Assembly (NCBI RefSeq): GCF_029868385.1
Contig: NZ_JARWNX010000022.1
Span: 1 to 64,000, forward strand
From: Nocardia cyriacigeorgica
Lineage (GTDB): Bacteria; Actinomycetota; Actinomycetes; Mycobacteriales; Mycobacteriaceae
Reading direction: 5' to 3'
DNA: 64,000 nt
This document shows positions 8,798 through 17,653 of this stretch, in pieces; position 1 is the stretch's first letter, and the number at the start of each line of letters is the position of its first letter. The notes beneath the pieces were generated by a model. The model ran no database searches. It worked only from the letters and a program-made list of their open reading frames with translations, and was not told the origin of the DNA. Position numbers and translations under genes: made by a program.

Positions 8798-8918
8798 CCC
8801 GCTATTGTCCCGCACCGGTCAGGTCCGCGTTCTCGCGACAGTGCCGTTGCCGATATGGATGCGCCGGCCGCGGGGCGATCGGGCGGGCGGCCTCTCGGCG
8901 GTCTGACCCGGGCGAGGT

Positions 8919-9584
8919 CTACGTGCCGGCCTGTAAGAGCAGGTCGGGATTGGTGGGCAGCTCGGGCAGCGGGGCGGAGCTGAGGCGTTGCGCGGACCGC
9001 TTGTTCATGCCGAACATGCGGAGAGCCCGATAGGTCATCTCGTCGGCGAGTGCGGCCGCATCCGCGTCGGGATCGGCGTCGAGCAGTTGGAGCAGTCCGA
9101 GCAGGGTTCCGCCCGCCGCCATGATGGCCAGATCGGGATCCATCGGTTCGAATCGCCCGGCTTCCTGGGCGGCGATGATGTCTTGGCGCGCGCTGGGTGC
9201 GAGTCCCTGGTCGCGCAGCATGACTCCCATGCCCGAATGGAGGACGACACGCACCATCTCCGGAAGCTGGCGTTGCAGCCGACCGGTGAGCCGGAAGCTG
9301 ACCGCGAAGATCTCCGCGGGGTCGTCGTAGCGGGCCACGACGTGGTCGCGCATCTCGTTGTAGACCTTCAATGCGGACTGCACGGCCTCGTCGAAGAGCT
9401 GTTCTTTGGAATCGAAATGGTTGTAGAAGGAGCCGAAACCGACGTCCGCGGCGTCGGTGATCTCCTTGATGCTCACCGACGACTGGCCTTCGGACAGGAA
9501 CTTCCGCGCCGCGCCGAGCAGTGCGTTGCGCGTGCGTTCCTTGCGGCGATCGGTACGCGTGGGCGCGGTCTGTTCGGCTGTCAT
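8919..9584 (-). CDS. TetR-family transcriptional regulator
   Basis: 221 residues from ATG 9584 (MTAEQTAPTRTDRRKERTRN). The N-terminal helix-turn-helix is clear: LLGAARKFLSEGQSSVSIKE then ITDAADVGFGSFYNHFDSKE, with the recognition helix GFGSFYNHF. The ligand-binding half is helical and variable, giving no ligand clue. The start was chosen over the upstream frame to 9617 because a ribosome site (GGAGGG, reading the minus strand) lies just before it. An inverted repeat at 9618-9637 in its own promoter is a candidate autoregulatory operator. It lies next to the aromatic-degradation island, whose other regulators are not visible, so it is a candidate controller of that island, without direct evidence. 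Confidence 0.9.
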   Translation of the reverse strand: MTAEQTAPTRTDRRKERTRNALLGAARKFLSEGQSSVSIKEITDAADVGFGSFYNHFDSKEQLFDEAVQSALKVYNEMRDHVVARYDDPAEIFAVSFRLTGRLQRQLPEMVRVVLHSGMGVMLRDQGLAPSARQDIIAAQEAGRFEPMDPDLAIMAAGGTLLGLLQLLDADPDADAAALADEMTYRALRMFGMNKRSAQRLSSAPLPELPTNPDLLLQAGT

Positions 9585-9956
9585 CTGCCCTCCACCTCGA
9601 GTTGCCGCAAGAATCATAACTGATCGTACATTCAGTTCCGATTCTGACGCAGATGGGTGACCTTGGCGCCCAAGGTCTGCGAGTCCGCCGCGCCAGGCGA
9701 CGCGATCACGACGCGTATCGCACGGTGGTGCGTTGGGTGCCGAGATCGATGGCCCGTCGTCGGTGTCGATGCGAGCCGCACCCGCGTCGGTGCGTAGCCA
9801 CCGGTCGATACTGGTTGGATGACTCTGTCAACTATGAGGAAGTCGTCATTGGTGCGAGATCGGGGGATCAACAGTCGGACGCCCGGCCGATGATGAATGA
9901 GAACTGCCGGGCACGCGGAGAGCGGCTGCGCGCCCGGCGACGGTCGATCATCGAGG
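9585..9956 (-). promoter_or_regulatory. Promoter region of the TetR gene with candidate operator 9618-9637
   Basis: Intergenic between the TetR start and the end of the amidohydrolase gene. AACTGA (9618-9623) and TCAGTT (9632-9637) form a 6-base inverted repeat with partly symmetric centre, 34 bases upstream of the TetR start codon, a usual place for autoregulation. The rest of the stretch has no supported gene. Confidence 0.4.
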
Positions 9957-11118
9957 TCAGCCCGCGTTGATCGCTGCTGCCAATCGGGGAAGCTGACGCA
10001 GCGGGGCGTGGTGCTCGACTTCCATCCGCTGATCGGCATCGAAGATATCGCTGAGTCCGGGAGCGGGGTCATGGGTTCCGGTCTGCGGCAGAGTGGTCGC
10101 ACTGAACGGCCAGTCGGAGCCGAAGACGATATGGTCTCGAGTCGTCACGGCCGAAACCGCGGACATCGCGGCACCGGATCCGCTCAGTGCGGTGTCGTAG
10201 AAGAAGCGCGAGATCTGCGTCTTCGCATCGAGCAGGGACGGTTTGCCCAGGCCCTGCGGCCAGTTCTCGCCGACTGCTGTCTCGGAGGCGACGCCGACCC
10301 GCCAGGACAGGAAGGGCAGGGTGCCGCCCGCGTGGGAGAGCTGGAACCGGATGTTGGGGTAGCGCTGGGTGACGCCGGTCAGCATCATCATCGTCGCGGC
10401 CCGGGTCGTGTCGAAGGTGTACTCGATGAGGAAGTCGGGCAGGGGCAAGGTCGGCTTGGCGTCGTCCGGGATCGCGGCGGGGTGCACGAAAACGTAGGCA
10501 TTGCGCTGGTTCAGCGCGATCATCAAGGGCTCGTAGAGCGGGTCGCCCAGGTAGACGCCCTTGTAGGCGGACAGCAGAACGATGCCGTCGGCGTGGAGGA
10601 CGTCGAGGGCGTAGATCGCCTCGGCGACCGAGGCGGCGATGTCGGGCATGGGGAGAACCGCGAACGAGCCGAAGCGGGTGGGGTACTTCTTGGTGAGCCC
10701 GGCGACATAGTCGTTGCAGTAGCGGGCCATGTCGTTGGCTTCCTTGCCTGGTGACAGGAAGCCGACCCCCGGGTCGGAGACCGACAGGGCCTGGGCCTGG
10801 ATGCCGTAGTAGTCCATGAACTCCATCGCCGACTCGGGCGACCACTGGGGTGTGGGGTAGCCGCCGACGGTCACGTGCCCGTGCGACAGCAGTGCCGCCC
10901 GGTAGTCCGGCGGCAGCACGTGCGTGTGCAGGTCGATGCGGTAGGTGCCGCTCGGCGCGGGCTGCTGGGCGCGGGCTGTGCCGACTGCGCCGAACTGGGG
11001 CGACGCGCCGAGGGGAAGTGCCGCGGCCGCGGCTACACCGAGCGTGCCTGCGGCAGCTCCCCCCCAGCATGCGGCGCCGGCTCATGCCAGCGCGCGACGG
11101 GGTACCGGATTCGTTCAC
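9957..11118 (-). CDS. Tat-exported amidohydrolase-2 family hydrolase, frameshifted in the signal peptide
   Basis: Reconstructed from GTG 11118 with a frame change in the G7 run (plus-strand C7) at 11059-11065. The upstream frame carries the twin-arginine motif MSRRRMLGG; removing one base continues it into a hydrophobic alanine-rich stretch, an ARAQQ-type cleavage site and then DLHTHVLPPDY. The intact downstream frame (9957-10919) holds the TIM-barrel amidohydrolase core: the HxH metal site in DLHTH, FVHPAA, SHAGGTLPFLSWR and the GSDWPF aspartate. This is the ACMSD/uracil-decarboxylase-like amidohydrolase_2 group, zinc-dependent hydrolases or decarboxylases often linked to aromatic compounds. 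The position beside a meta-cleavage operon and the motif TGATGAAA (11261-11268) in its promoter fit that. Without the frame correction the protein would lack its signal peptide. Confidence 0.75.
11059..11065 (-). other. G7 homopolymer frameshift in the Tat signal peptide
   Basis: Seven C on the plus strand (seven G in the gene). Six G would join the SRRRMLGG frame to the amidohydrolase frame as LGGAAAGTLGVAAAAALP, an excellent Tat signal core. As written the frame exits into an arginine-rich nonsense reading. Confidence 0.8.
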
Positions 11119-11436
11119 GGGAGGTCCTTCCTTTCGGTTGGTTCAGTCGCATCGCGGACCCGCGCTCGGCCGAGGCGGCATGGTCGGAGTCCGCTGGAGC
11201 GGACGGCGCATCGTGGGGAGTGCTCGGTGGAGTCGATCGAGCGAAGCGATGCGCAGTCGCTGATGAAAGTATCAGACCCGATCTGATTGTTCGCTGCGCC
11301 GACGGCCTGCGTGTGCGACGACACAGCAAATGCCTATATTCATCATATATGATGATTTCATCAATTATTCCCGCTGTTGCGTCATTCCCCTGGACCGCTT
11401 CTTTCGGATCGGCTGGGGAAGTCTGGAGAAGAGTGA
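11119..11436 (+). promoter_or_regulatory. Divergent AT-rich control region with 16-base palindrome and TTTCATCA boxes
   Basis: Lies between the amidohydrolase (minus) and the DUF2993 gene (plus). A perfect palindrome TCATCATATATGATGA spans 11340-11355, and TTTCATCA follows at 11356-11363. The same 8-mer is present inverted (TGATGAAA) at 11261-11268 on the amidohydrolase side. The local base composition around 11335-11370 is strikingly AT-rich compared with its surroundings. Identical 8-mers recur in the next two promoters (12175, 13777, 13940), so this is a candidate operator set for one regulator. Confidence 0.55.
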
Positions 11437-12171
11437 ATGAAGCTTCACGAATTGGACTCCGTTGTTCGCGACGACGTCCCCGTCCGGAACGTGCGGGGCC
11501 GAATCGCGCGTGGCGCCACGCGTGTGCTCGTTGTTGCGCTCGTGCTGGCGACGATCGGGATCGCATCGGCTGAGCTGTATCTGCGGAACCGGATCGAGGG
11601 TTGCCTGGCTACAGATCTGCGCGACGACCTCGGTTCCTCGGTGGATGTGGACCTCGGTCCCCGGCCCGTCGTACTGAGTCTGATCGACCGGCGGCTCCCG
11701 GAGCTGACGGTCGACAGCGACGACGCGCAGTTCGGTCCGGCTGTCGGTATGACGGTTCATGCCACGCTGCGTCAGGTCTCGATGGGGGAAGGTGGAGGTT
11801 CGGCCTCCGTGGGCGGCTCCGAGGCGCGCGTCGATTGGGATGTCGACGCGATCGGGCGGACGTTGCACGGCCTGGCCGGTGATGTCAGGACGTCGGCCGT
11901 CGACGGCACGGTCGATGTCACGGGAGTCGTCGGTGTGGTGTCGGTGCGGCTGCGACCCTATGTCGAAGGCGGGATCGTTCGCGTCGAGATCGTCTCTTCT
12001 CGCGGTGTCTCCCCGCAGTTGGCGGCGGAGATCGCCGACCTGCTCTCGCGGAGTCTCGGCGGCTATCCGTTGGGACTTCGCCCGGAATCTGTGACCGTGA
12101 CCGATTCGGGAATCGGGGTCGAACTCCGTGGTGGGAGTTCTGAGCTTCCAGGGCGTGGCGATACATGCTGA
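11437..12171 (+). CDS. DUF2993 (LmeA-like) single-pass membrane protein
   Basis: 244 residues from ATG 11437. A membrane helix at about residues 27-46 (ATRVLVVALVLATIGIASAE) is followed by an extracytoplasmic domain with the DUF2993 pattern: LYLRNRIEGCLATDLRD, DLGPRPVVLSLIDRRLPELT, and a C-terminal GGYPLGLRPESVTVTDSGI block. DUF2993 proteins of Mycobacteriales include LmeA, a periplasmic lipid-binding factor that supports lipomannan elongation. Most paralogues have unknown roles. Here it is placed at the head of the aromatic-degradation island and just before an ABC-2-like membrane protein, which suggests a job in cell-envelope adaptation or uptake. Its promoter carries the TTTCATCA box. Confidence 0.7.
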   Translation: MKLHELDSVVRDDVPVRNVRGRIARGATRVLVVALVLATIGIASAELYLRNRIEGCLATDLRDDLGSSVDVDLGPRPVVLSLIDRRLPELTVDSDDAQFGPAVGMTVHATLRQVSMGEGGGSASVGGSEARVDWDVDAIGRTLHGLAGDVRTSAVDGTVDVTGVVGVVSVRLRPYVEGGIVRVEIVSSRGVSPQLAAEIADLLSRSLGGYPLGLRPESVTVTDSGIGVELRGGSSELPGRGDTC

Positions 12172-12174
12172 TTG

Positions 12175-12219
12175 TTTCATCAGAAACGCTTGACCTGTGA
12201 ACAGTCGCTGGTCGATGAT
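12175..12219 (+). promoter_or_regulatory. Promoter with TTTCATCA-N7-TTGACC-N18-GATGAT architecture
   Basis: TTTCATCA at 12175-12182, a 7-base gap, TTGACC (-35) at 12190-12195, 18 bases, GATGAT (-10) at 12214-12219, about 48 bases before ATG 12268. The box, the gap and the -35 match the promoter of the meta-cleavage operon at 13940-13983, where the spacer is 17. Confidence 0.55.
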
Positions 12220-12267
12220 CGACACGGTGGGTAGCGACGAGGTTGCCGAGCTGTAAGGAGCGGTTCC

Positions 12268-13555
12268 ATGGCGATTACCGGTAAGGCTGTGGCGATGTGG
12301 CTCCGCCCCGGCGCAGTTGTCGCGGTGCTCGCCGCATTGCTGGCGACCATGTATCTGGGATACATCGTCGACCCCGAGAAGAACCTGCATGACTTCCCGG
12401 TCGGGCTGGTCAACCTCGACGTCGGCGACATGGTCGGCGGCCAACACGTCAACGTGGGCGACCAGATCGCGTCCTCGATGGTTCAGCAGATCCCCGACGA
12501 CAAGGTGGAGCTGCGGGAGATGGGCCTGCCGGAGCTGCATCGGGCAATGCTCAACGGCACGATCTACGGCGCCGTCGTCATCCCCAGCGACTTCACCAAG
12601 CGTGTCTCGATTCTGGGTGCGGCCAGTGTTGTGCCCGGTGATGTCGAGCGGCCCGTCATCACTGTCGAAACGAACCCGGCCGCCGGCGCCTACGCGACGC
12701 AGATTCTCCTGCGCATCACCACCGAGGCGACGGACGCGGCCAACCGGGAAGTCGGTGCCCAGCTGCTCGACCGGGTCCAAGGCGAACTCCGGTCGGACTC
12801 AGGTGCTCCCGCTACCGAACTCTCCGGCGTGAGCCGCCTCGCCCTTGCCGAACCGATATCGGTGGTGGTGCCGTTCCGCACTCTTCCCGACGGCGCCGGA
12901 GGGGGATTGTCGGCGTTCTTCTACACCTTGCTGTTGCTGCTCGCAGGGTTCACCGGCGCGATGATCATCCATACGATGGTGGATTCATCGCTGGGATTCG
13001 CGCCGACCGAATACGGGCCCTGGTACATCCATTACCCCGCCGACACCGATCTCGCGCGTGCGGACACTGCTGCTCAAATGGGGCATCCTGCTGGCCGTCG
13101 CGCCGGTGGTGTCAGGCATATACCTGGCAGTCGCGACACTGCTCGGGATGTCGATCCAGCGTGCGCCGATGCTGTTCCTCTACGGGGTACTCGCGATTGT
13201 GGCCGTCGGGGTCACCGCGCTGTCGATCCTGGCGATCTTCGGCGCGGCCGGCCTGCTCGTCAACCTCATCGTTTTCATTGTCCTCGGCCTGCCCTCCGCG
13301 GGAGGAACCGTGCCGATCGAGGCAACGCCGCGGGCCATGGAGTGGCTGTCGACCTTCGAACCGATGCACCAGATCTTCATCGCGGTCCGGGCGATCCTCT
13401 ACTACAACGCCCGCGCGAACTCGGGCCTGGCGCAAGGGGTGTGGATGGCCCTGCTCGGTCTGCTGATCGGCCTGGTCATCGGCCTGGTCGCGACCAGCTT
13501 CTACGACCGGAAGGGACTGGAACGCCGTTCCGTCTCGACAGCCGGAACCCGGTGA
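12268..13555 (+). CDS. ABC-2 / YhgE-Pip-like integral membrane protein, frameshifted at 13035-13038
   Basis: ATG 12268 with ribosome site aaggag. A first membrane helix (AVVAVLAALLATMYLGYIV) is followed by a large extracytoplasmic loop of about 200 residues (HDFPVGLVNLDVGD), as in the YhgE/Pip and DUF3533 ABC-2-like proteins, then further helices (FFYTLLLLLAGFTGAMII). At the CCCC run 13035-13038 the frame is lost: the reading continues correctly one base later as RTLLLKWGILLAVAPVVSGI, with four more helices, ending at 13555. One C fewer restores a protein of about 428 residues, normal for the family. Such proteins are linked to export or to phage and drug interactions; in Mycobacteriales they are often beside MmpL or lipid genes. 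Probably controlled with the meta-cleavage operon. Confidence 0.7.
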
Positions 13556-14010
13556 GCGTCGATCGGCGCCGATTCGGGGTCGGAAGGCGGCTTCGGCGGG
13601 TTCCATGATCGCGACGTCGAGATGACCGCATGGCAGCGCTGAGTCACGGCAGAACGGCTCTGATGAAGTAGCCGCGACCGCGGGCCACGGTTGCCCGGAT
13701 GTGATCGGCGATGTGTGCCGTGTGCGGTCGGGTGGGTCCGATCACACTCTTGTGAGCACTGCGTCAAATTTGACTATTTCATCAATAGAATGCCCTCCGT
13801 GGAGGGATCGGAGACGCGGTGGTGTTCGGCTGCGCGGAACGTGTGCGCCCACCGCGCGATGCAGGACGAGATGGATCGCCAGACCGCGAACCGTGTCCTA
13901 CTCCTCGGGTGAGAGCTGCCCACCGCTCGGTTCTGATTCTTTCATCAAAAAACCTTGACAGGGAAACGATCGAAAGTGATGATATTATCAACTTCGTTGG
14001 GAGGTGCATC
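13556..14010 (+). promoter_or_regulatory. Control region of the meta-cleavage operon with several dyads and a -35/-10 pair
   Basis: No gene is supported. Elements: inverted repeat TCACA/TGTGA at 13742-13746 and 13751-13755; perfect 12-base palindrome GTCAAATTTGAC at 13763-13774; TTTCATCA at 13777-13784 and again at 13940-13947; -35 TTGACA at 13955-13960; -10-like GATGAT at 13978-13983 (17-base spacer); ribosome site ggaggt before GTG 14011. Between 13785 and 13930 nothing distinctive is seen. The two clusters could be a distal and a proximal operator for one regulator. Confidence 0.55.
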
Positions 14011-14880
14011 GTGACAAGCATCGACAAGGAAGTCGACACCGGGCGCACCGTGCAGGTCGGCGGCAGCGAGATCTACTTCAACGAATTCGGGTCCGGCCCC
14101 GCGGTCGTGCTGTTGCACGGCGGCGGCCCCGGCGCGACCGGGCTGTCGAACTACGCGCGCAACATCGAGGCCATGGCCGAGCACTTCCGGGTGCTCGTGC
14201 TGGATATGCCGGGCTACGGCCGGTCGTCGAAGTACGTCGACCAGTCCGACCCCTTCGGCCATCTGGCCAAGGTGCTCGGGCAGTTCCTCGATGTGCTGGA
14301 GGTCGACTCGGCGCACCTGATCGGCAACTCCTACGGCGGGGCGGCGGCACTCCGGCTGGCGATGGACCGACCCGGCAAGGTCGATCGCCTGATCCTGATG
14401 GGCCCCGGAGGTATCGGCTCCACCCGTGGGTTGCCGACCGACGGATTGCAGGAGCTGCTCAACTACTACCGGGGCAGCGGTCCCAGTCGCGAGAAGATCA
14501 TCCGGTTCATCCGCGAGTACCTGGTGTACGACGGTTCGACAGTGCCGGGCGAACTGATCGAGCAGCGCTACCAGGCCAGCATCGACCCCGAGGTGATCGC
14601 GAACCCACCGTTGCGCCGGCCCTCCGGCCTGTTCGCCCTGCGCACGCTCGTGCGGATGGACTTCACCCGTGATTCGCGCCTGCGCAAGGTGCCGCACCCC
14701 ACGCTGGTGGTGTGGGGTGCCGACGACAAGGTGAACCGACCGTCCGGCGGCAGGACGCTCGCCGAGACCATGCCCAACTGCGATCTGTACCTCTTCGCGC
14801 GCACGGGGCACTGGGCGCAATGGGAGCGGGCCGAGCTGTTCAACACCCTCGCGGTCGGGTTTCTGAAGGCCGAGCAATGA
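14011..14880 (+). CDS. Meta-cleavage product C-C hydrolase (MhpC/BphD/HsaD type)
   Basis: 289 residues from GTG 14011 with ribosome site ggaggt. Alpha/beta hydrolase with the MCP-hydrolase oxyanion motif HGGGPGATG, nucleophile Ser in GNSYGG, catalytic Asp in WGADDKV and His in GHWAQWE. The family cleaves the C-C bond of 2-hydroxy-6-oxo-dienoates made by extradiol ring opening, giving a 2-hydroxypenta-2,4-dienoate and an acid. It is the first gene of a six-gene operon and its stop overlaps the start of the dioxygenase (ATGA), so the two act in sequence. The substrate side chain cannot be told from the sequence; HsaD-like steroid, phenylpropionate and alkylphenol substrates are all possible. 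The absence of other steroid-ring genes nearby favours a simple phenol. Confidence 0.9.
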   Translation: MTSIDKEVDTGRTVQVGGSEIYFNEFGSGPAVVLLHGGGPGATGLSNYARNIEAMAEHFRVLVLDMPGYGRSSKYVDQSDPFGHLAKVLGQFLDVLEVDSAHLIGNSYGGAAALRLAMDRPGKVDRLILMGPGGIGSTRGLPTDGLQELLNYYRGSGPSREKIIRFIREYLVYDGSTVPGELIEQRYQASIDPEVIANPPLRRPSGLFALRTLVRMDFTRDSRLRKVPHPTLVVWGADDKVNRPSGGRTLAETMPNCDLYLFARTGHWAQWERAELFNTLAVGFLKAEQ

Positions 14881-15902
14881 GTGCTGACCGCGCTTTCGGC
14901 GCCGAGTCGGTATTCGGCACGGTTCATCTGGGCTACATCGTGGTGGAGTCCACGCGGCTGCCCGACTGGCAGCGTTTCGGCGCCGAGGCGATCGGTATGC
15001 ACGTCGATCGGCTCGACCATTCCACGCTGCGCTTCCGCCTCGACGATCACGCGTGCCGGTTCCTGGTGGAGCGCGGACCGCAGGAGGACGTGACCGCGAT
15101 CGGCTGGCAGGTCGACGATCACGAGTCGTTCGATCGCATAGTGTCCCGTGTGTCGGATCGAGGGGTGCCGATCGTCGAAGGTAGCGCCGAGGACGCGGCA
15201 CGCCGCGGCGTCGAGCGACTGTGGCGGTTTCCCGGCCCCAAGGGGATCGTGCAGGAGATCTTCACCGTCCCGGTGACCACCCCTGAGCCGCTGCGCATGC
15301 TCAGCTCCGGGTGGGTGACCGGCGAAGCCGGTATGGGCCATGTCGCGATCACATCGAGGGAACCGGAATCATTGCGCGGCTACTACGAGACGGTCTTCGA
15401 CTCCCGGCTCAGCGACTACATCGACGAGAACGTCTCCGGACTCACCCTCAAGATCAGGTTCCTCCGGGTGAACGAGCGGCACCACTCGATCGCGATCGCC
15501 AACATCCGCGGGGTGAAGATCGACCCGATCCGAACTCGGGTGCAGCACATCAATATTCAGTCGGGCTCGCTCGACGACGTGCTGGCGGCCTACGGGCGTG
15601 TCACCGATCTCGGCTTCCGGATGGCCTGGTCGGTCGGCCAGCACACCAATGATCGTGAGCTGTCCTTCTACTGCATCACTCCCTCCGGATTCGAACTCGA
15701 GGTCGGCTGGAATCCGATCGTGTTGGGTCCGGAACGCGAATCCACATGGGAGCCGACCACCTATCAGGGCATCAGTATCTGGGGTCACACGCCGGTCGGC
15801 GAGACCGTGCTGGACAAGTTCGCTCAGTTCCGGCAGGTCGTTCGGACCCTGCGGACACCCGAGATCACAGTTCCCCAACTCACCGGAGGCATGGCGCGAT
15901 GA
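14877..15902 (+). CDS. Type I extradiol ring-cleavage dioxygenase (BphC/HsaC type)
   Basis: 341 residues from ATG 14877, overlapping the hydrolase stop. Two vicinal-oxygen-chelate modules: an N-terminal non-metal half and a C-terminal catalytic half. The iron ligands are visible as His155 (GMGHVAI), His224 (VQHINI) and Glu275 (FELEVGW), with the second-shell pair His202-His203 (RHHSIAI) that assists catalysis. The enzyme opens a catechol next to one hydroxyl using Fe(II) and O2. Length is slightly above the usual 290-300 for BphC but normal for larger group members. It uses the catechol formed by the downstream hydroxylase and feeds the upstream hydrolase. Confidence 0.9.
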   Translation: MSADRAFGAESVFGTVHLGYIVVESTRLPDWQRFGAEAIGMHVDRLDHSTLRFRLDDHACRFLVERGPQEDVTAIGWQVDDHESFDRIVSRVSDRGVPIVEGSAEDAARRGVERLWRFPGPKGIVQEIFTVPVTTPEPLRMLSSGWVTGEAGMGHVAITSREPESLRGYYETVFDSRLSDYIDENVSGLTLKIRFLRVNERHHSIAIANIRGVKIDPIRTRVQHINIQSGSLDDVLAAYGRVTDLGFRMAWSVGQHTNDRELSFYCITPSGFELEVGWNPIVLGPERESTWEPTTYQGISIWGHTPVGETVLDKFAQFRQVVRTLRTPEITVPQLTGGMAR

Positions 15903-17653
15903 CATCGTTCGACTACGACGTGGTAGTCGTCGGGCTGGGGCCCACCGGTCTGACCCTGGCGAACCTGCTCGGCCGTCGCGGCGTGCGGGTGCTGGTACTC
16001 GAGCGTGAGCCGGAATTCTACGGCCTGGCGCGGGCGGTGTACACCGACGACGAAGGCATGCGGATCTTCCAGACCGCCGGTGTCGCCGACGAAGCCTCGG
16101 CACAGATGAACCTCGACTGCACCGTGCAATGGGTGCGCAGCGACGGGTCCGTGCTCGCCCAGTTCAACCAGGCCGCACGCCCGCTGGGCTGGCCCGTGGC
16201 CAACTTCCTGTATCAGCCCTACCTGGAGAACACCCTCGAGAATGCCCTCGACCGCTATCCGCACGTGACGGTGCGCCGTGGGCGGGAGGTCCTCGGCTTC
16301 GACCAGGACGCCGACGGTGTTCTCGTGCGGCATGCCGAATGCCGCGGCACCGGGTACGGCAAACACGACGCCGACACCGATCCGGCCACCGCCGAGGAGG
16401 TGCGGGCCGAGTTCCTCGTCGGTTGCGACGGCGGTCGCAGTGTGGTGCGCACGCAGCTGGGCATCGATATGACGGGCACGAGCTTTCCCGAACGCTGGCT
16501 CGTTGTCGATCTGCTCGCCAACGACGGTGTCGACGCGTTCCGGCATCTGCCGTACTTCAACTTCGTCTGTGACCCCGAGCTGCCGACGGTGTCGTGTCCG
16601 CAGCCTGGCGGGCATCACCGTTTCGAGTTCATGCTCAGCGATGAGCAGAGCAAGGAGGAGATGGAGGACCCCGAACAGGTCCGCAGTCTCATCAGCCGAT
16701 ACGTCGATCCCGACGAAGTGCGGGTCCTGCGCAAACTGGTCTACACCTTCAACGCCGTGGTCGCCGACCGATGGCGGGACGGACGCGTCCTGCTCGCCGG
16801 AGACGCCGCGCACATGACGCCCCAATTCATCGGCCAGGGAATGAACTCCGGCGTTCGTGACGCCGACAACCTCTCCTGGAAGCTCGGCGCCATCATCGAG
16901 CACGGTGCCGGTCTCGATCTCCTCGACACTTACGAAACGGAGAGACGGCCACACGCCAAGGCGATGATCGACCTGTCGGTGCTGAACAAGAGCATCGTCT
17001 CGGTCGACAACAGGCTCGCCGCGGGCGCCCGCGATATCGGCCTGGCCACCGCCCTGAAGGTCCCCGGCCTCAACACGTGGATCCGGGAGGCGAAGATGAA
17101 GCCGTCTCCGCGTTTCCGCCGCGGAGCCTACTTCGGACTGCCACGCAAGTGGATTCGTGGTGTGGAGGGCACCCTGGCGCCACAGCCGGAGGTCCGCACC
17201 TTCGACGGACGCCACCAGCGCCTCGACGATGCGCTCGGTCTCGGCTTCGCGCTGGTCGGTTACGGTGTCGATCCGCGCGAGGGACTCGGCATCGCACAGC
17301 GAAACGCCTTGCAGGTGCTCGGTACCCGGTTCGTCACCGTGTATCCGATCGGTGGCCGTCCGCAGGGTGAGCCGGGAGACGGACGTGCCGCCGCCACCGA
17401 CTCCGCTGATGTCGAGGACCACACCGGCGACATGGCTCGGTGGTTCGCCAGGGCCGGTGTCGCCAAGGGCGGCACGGTCCTGCTCCGCCCGGACAGGTAC
17501 GTGTTCGGAACCAGTACGAAATCCGACGCCACCGAGCTGGTCACCGCACTGCTGGCCCGTCTCGCCGTCACCCCCGCGACGCTGACCGCGAATCACAATC
17601 CGCTGCGCGCCGTGGCGTCCGCCGCGCCGAGCTCCTTGGAGGAAGCCCGATGA
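15899..17653 (+). CDS. FAD-dependent aromatic hydroxylase (MhpA-like)
   Basis: 584 residues from ATG 15899, overlapping the dioxygenase stop (ATGA). Class A flavoprotein monooxygenase: the dinucleotide fold at the start (VVVGLGPTGLTLANLLGRRG), an FAD contact region (GLARAVYTDDEGMRIF), the DG-type motif around FLVGCDGGRSVVR, and the GDAAHMTPQFIGQGMNSGVRD motif. The C-terminal extension (about residues 400-584) is thioredoxin-like, as in MhpA and phenol 2-monooxygenase. The reaction is NAD(P)H- and O2-dependent ortho-hydroxylation of a phenol to a catechol, the substrate for the adjacent dioxygenase. The operon order suggests a 3-hydroxyphenylpropionate-like or alkylphenol substrate. Confidence 0.88.
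   Translation: MTSFDYDVVVVGLGPTGLTLANLLGRRGVRVLVLEREPEFYGLARAVYTDDEGMRIFQTAGVADEASAQMNLDCTVQWVRSDGSVLAQFNQAARPLGWPVANFLYQPYLENTLENALDRYPHVTVRRGREVLGFDQDADGVLVRHAECRGTGYGKHDADTDPATAEEVRAEFLVGCDGGRSVVRTQLGIDMTGTSFPERWLVVDLLANDGVDAFRHLPYFNFVCDPELPTVSCPQPGGHHRFEFMLSDEQSKEEMEDPEQVRSLISRYVDPDEVRVLRKLVYTFNAVVADRWRDGRVLLAGDAAHMTPQFIGQGMNSGVRDADNLSWKLGAIIEHGAGLDLLDTYETERRPHAKAMIDLSVLNKSIVSVDNRLAAGARDIGLATALKVPGLNTWIREAKMKPSPRFRRGAYFGLPRKWIRGVEGTLAPQPEVRTFDGRHQRLDDALGLGFALVGYGVDPREGLGIAQRNALQVLGTRFVTVYPIGGRPQGEPGDGRAAATDSADVEDHTGDMARWFARAGVAKGGTVLLRPDRYVFGTSTKSDATELVTALLARLAVTPATLTANHNPLRAVASAAPSSLEEAR

Noticed and set aside
10069..11118. 349-codon minus-strand ORF as a separate gene
   Set aside because: Only its first 20 residues (Tat motif) are meaningful; the rest is the wrong frame of the amidohydrolase created by the G7 run.
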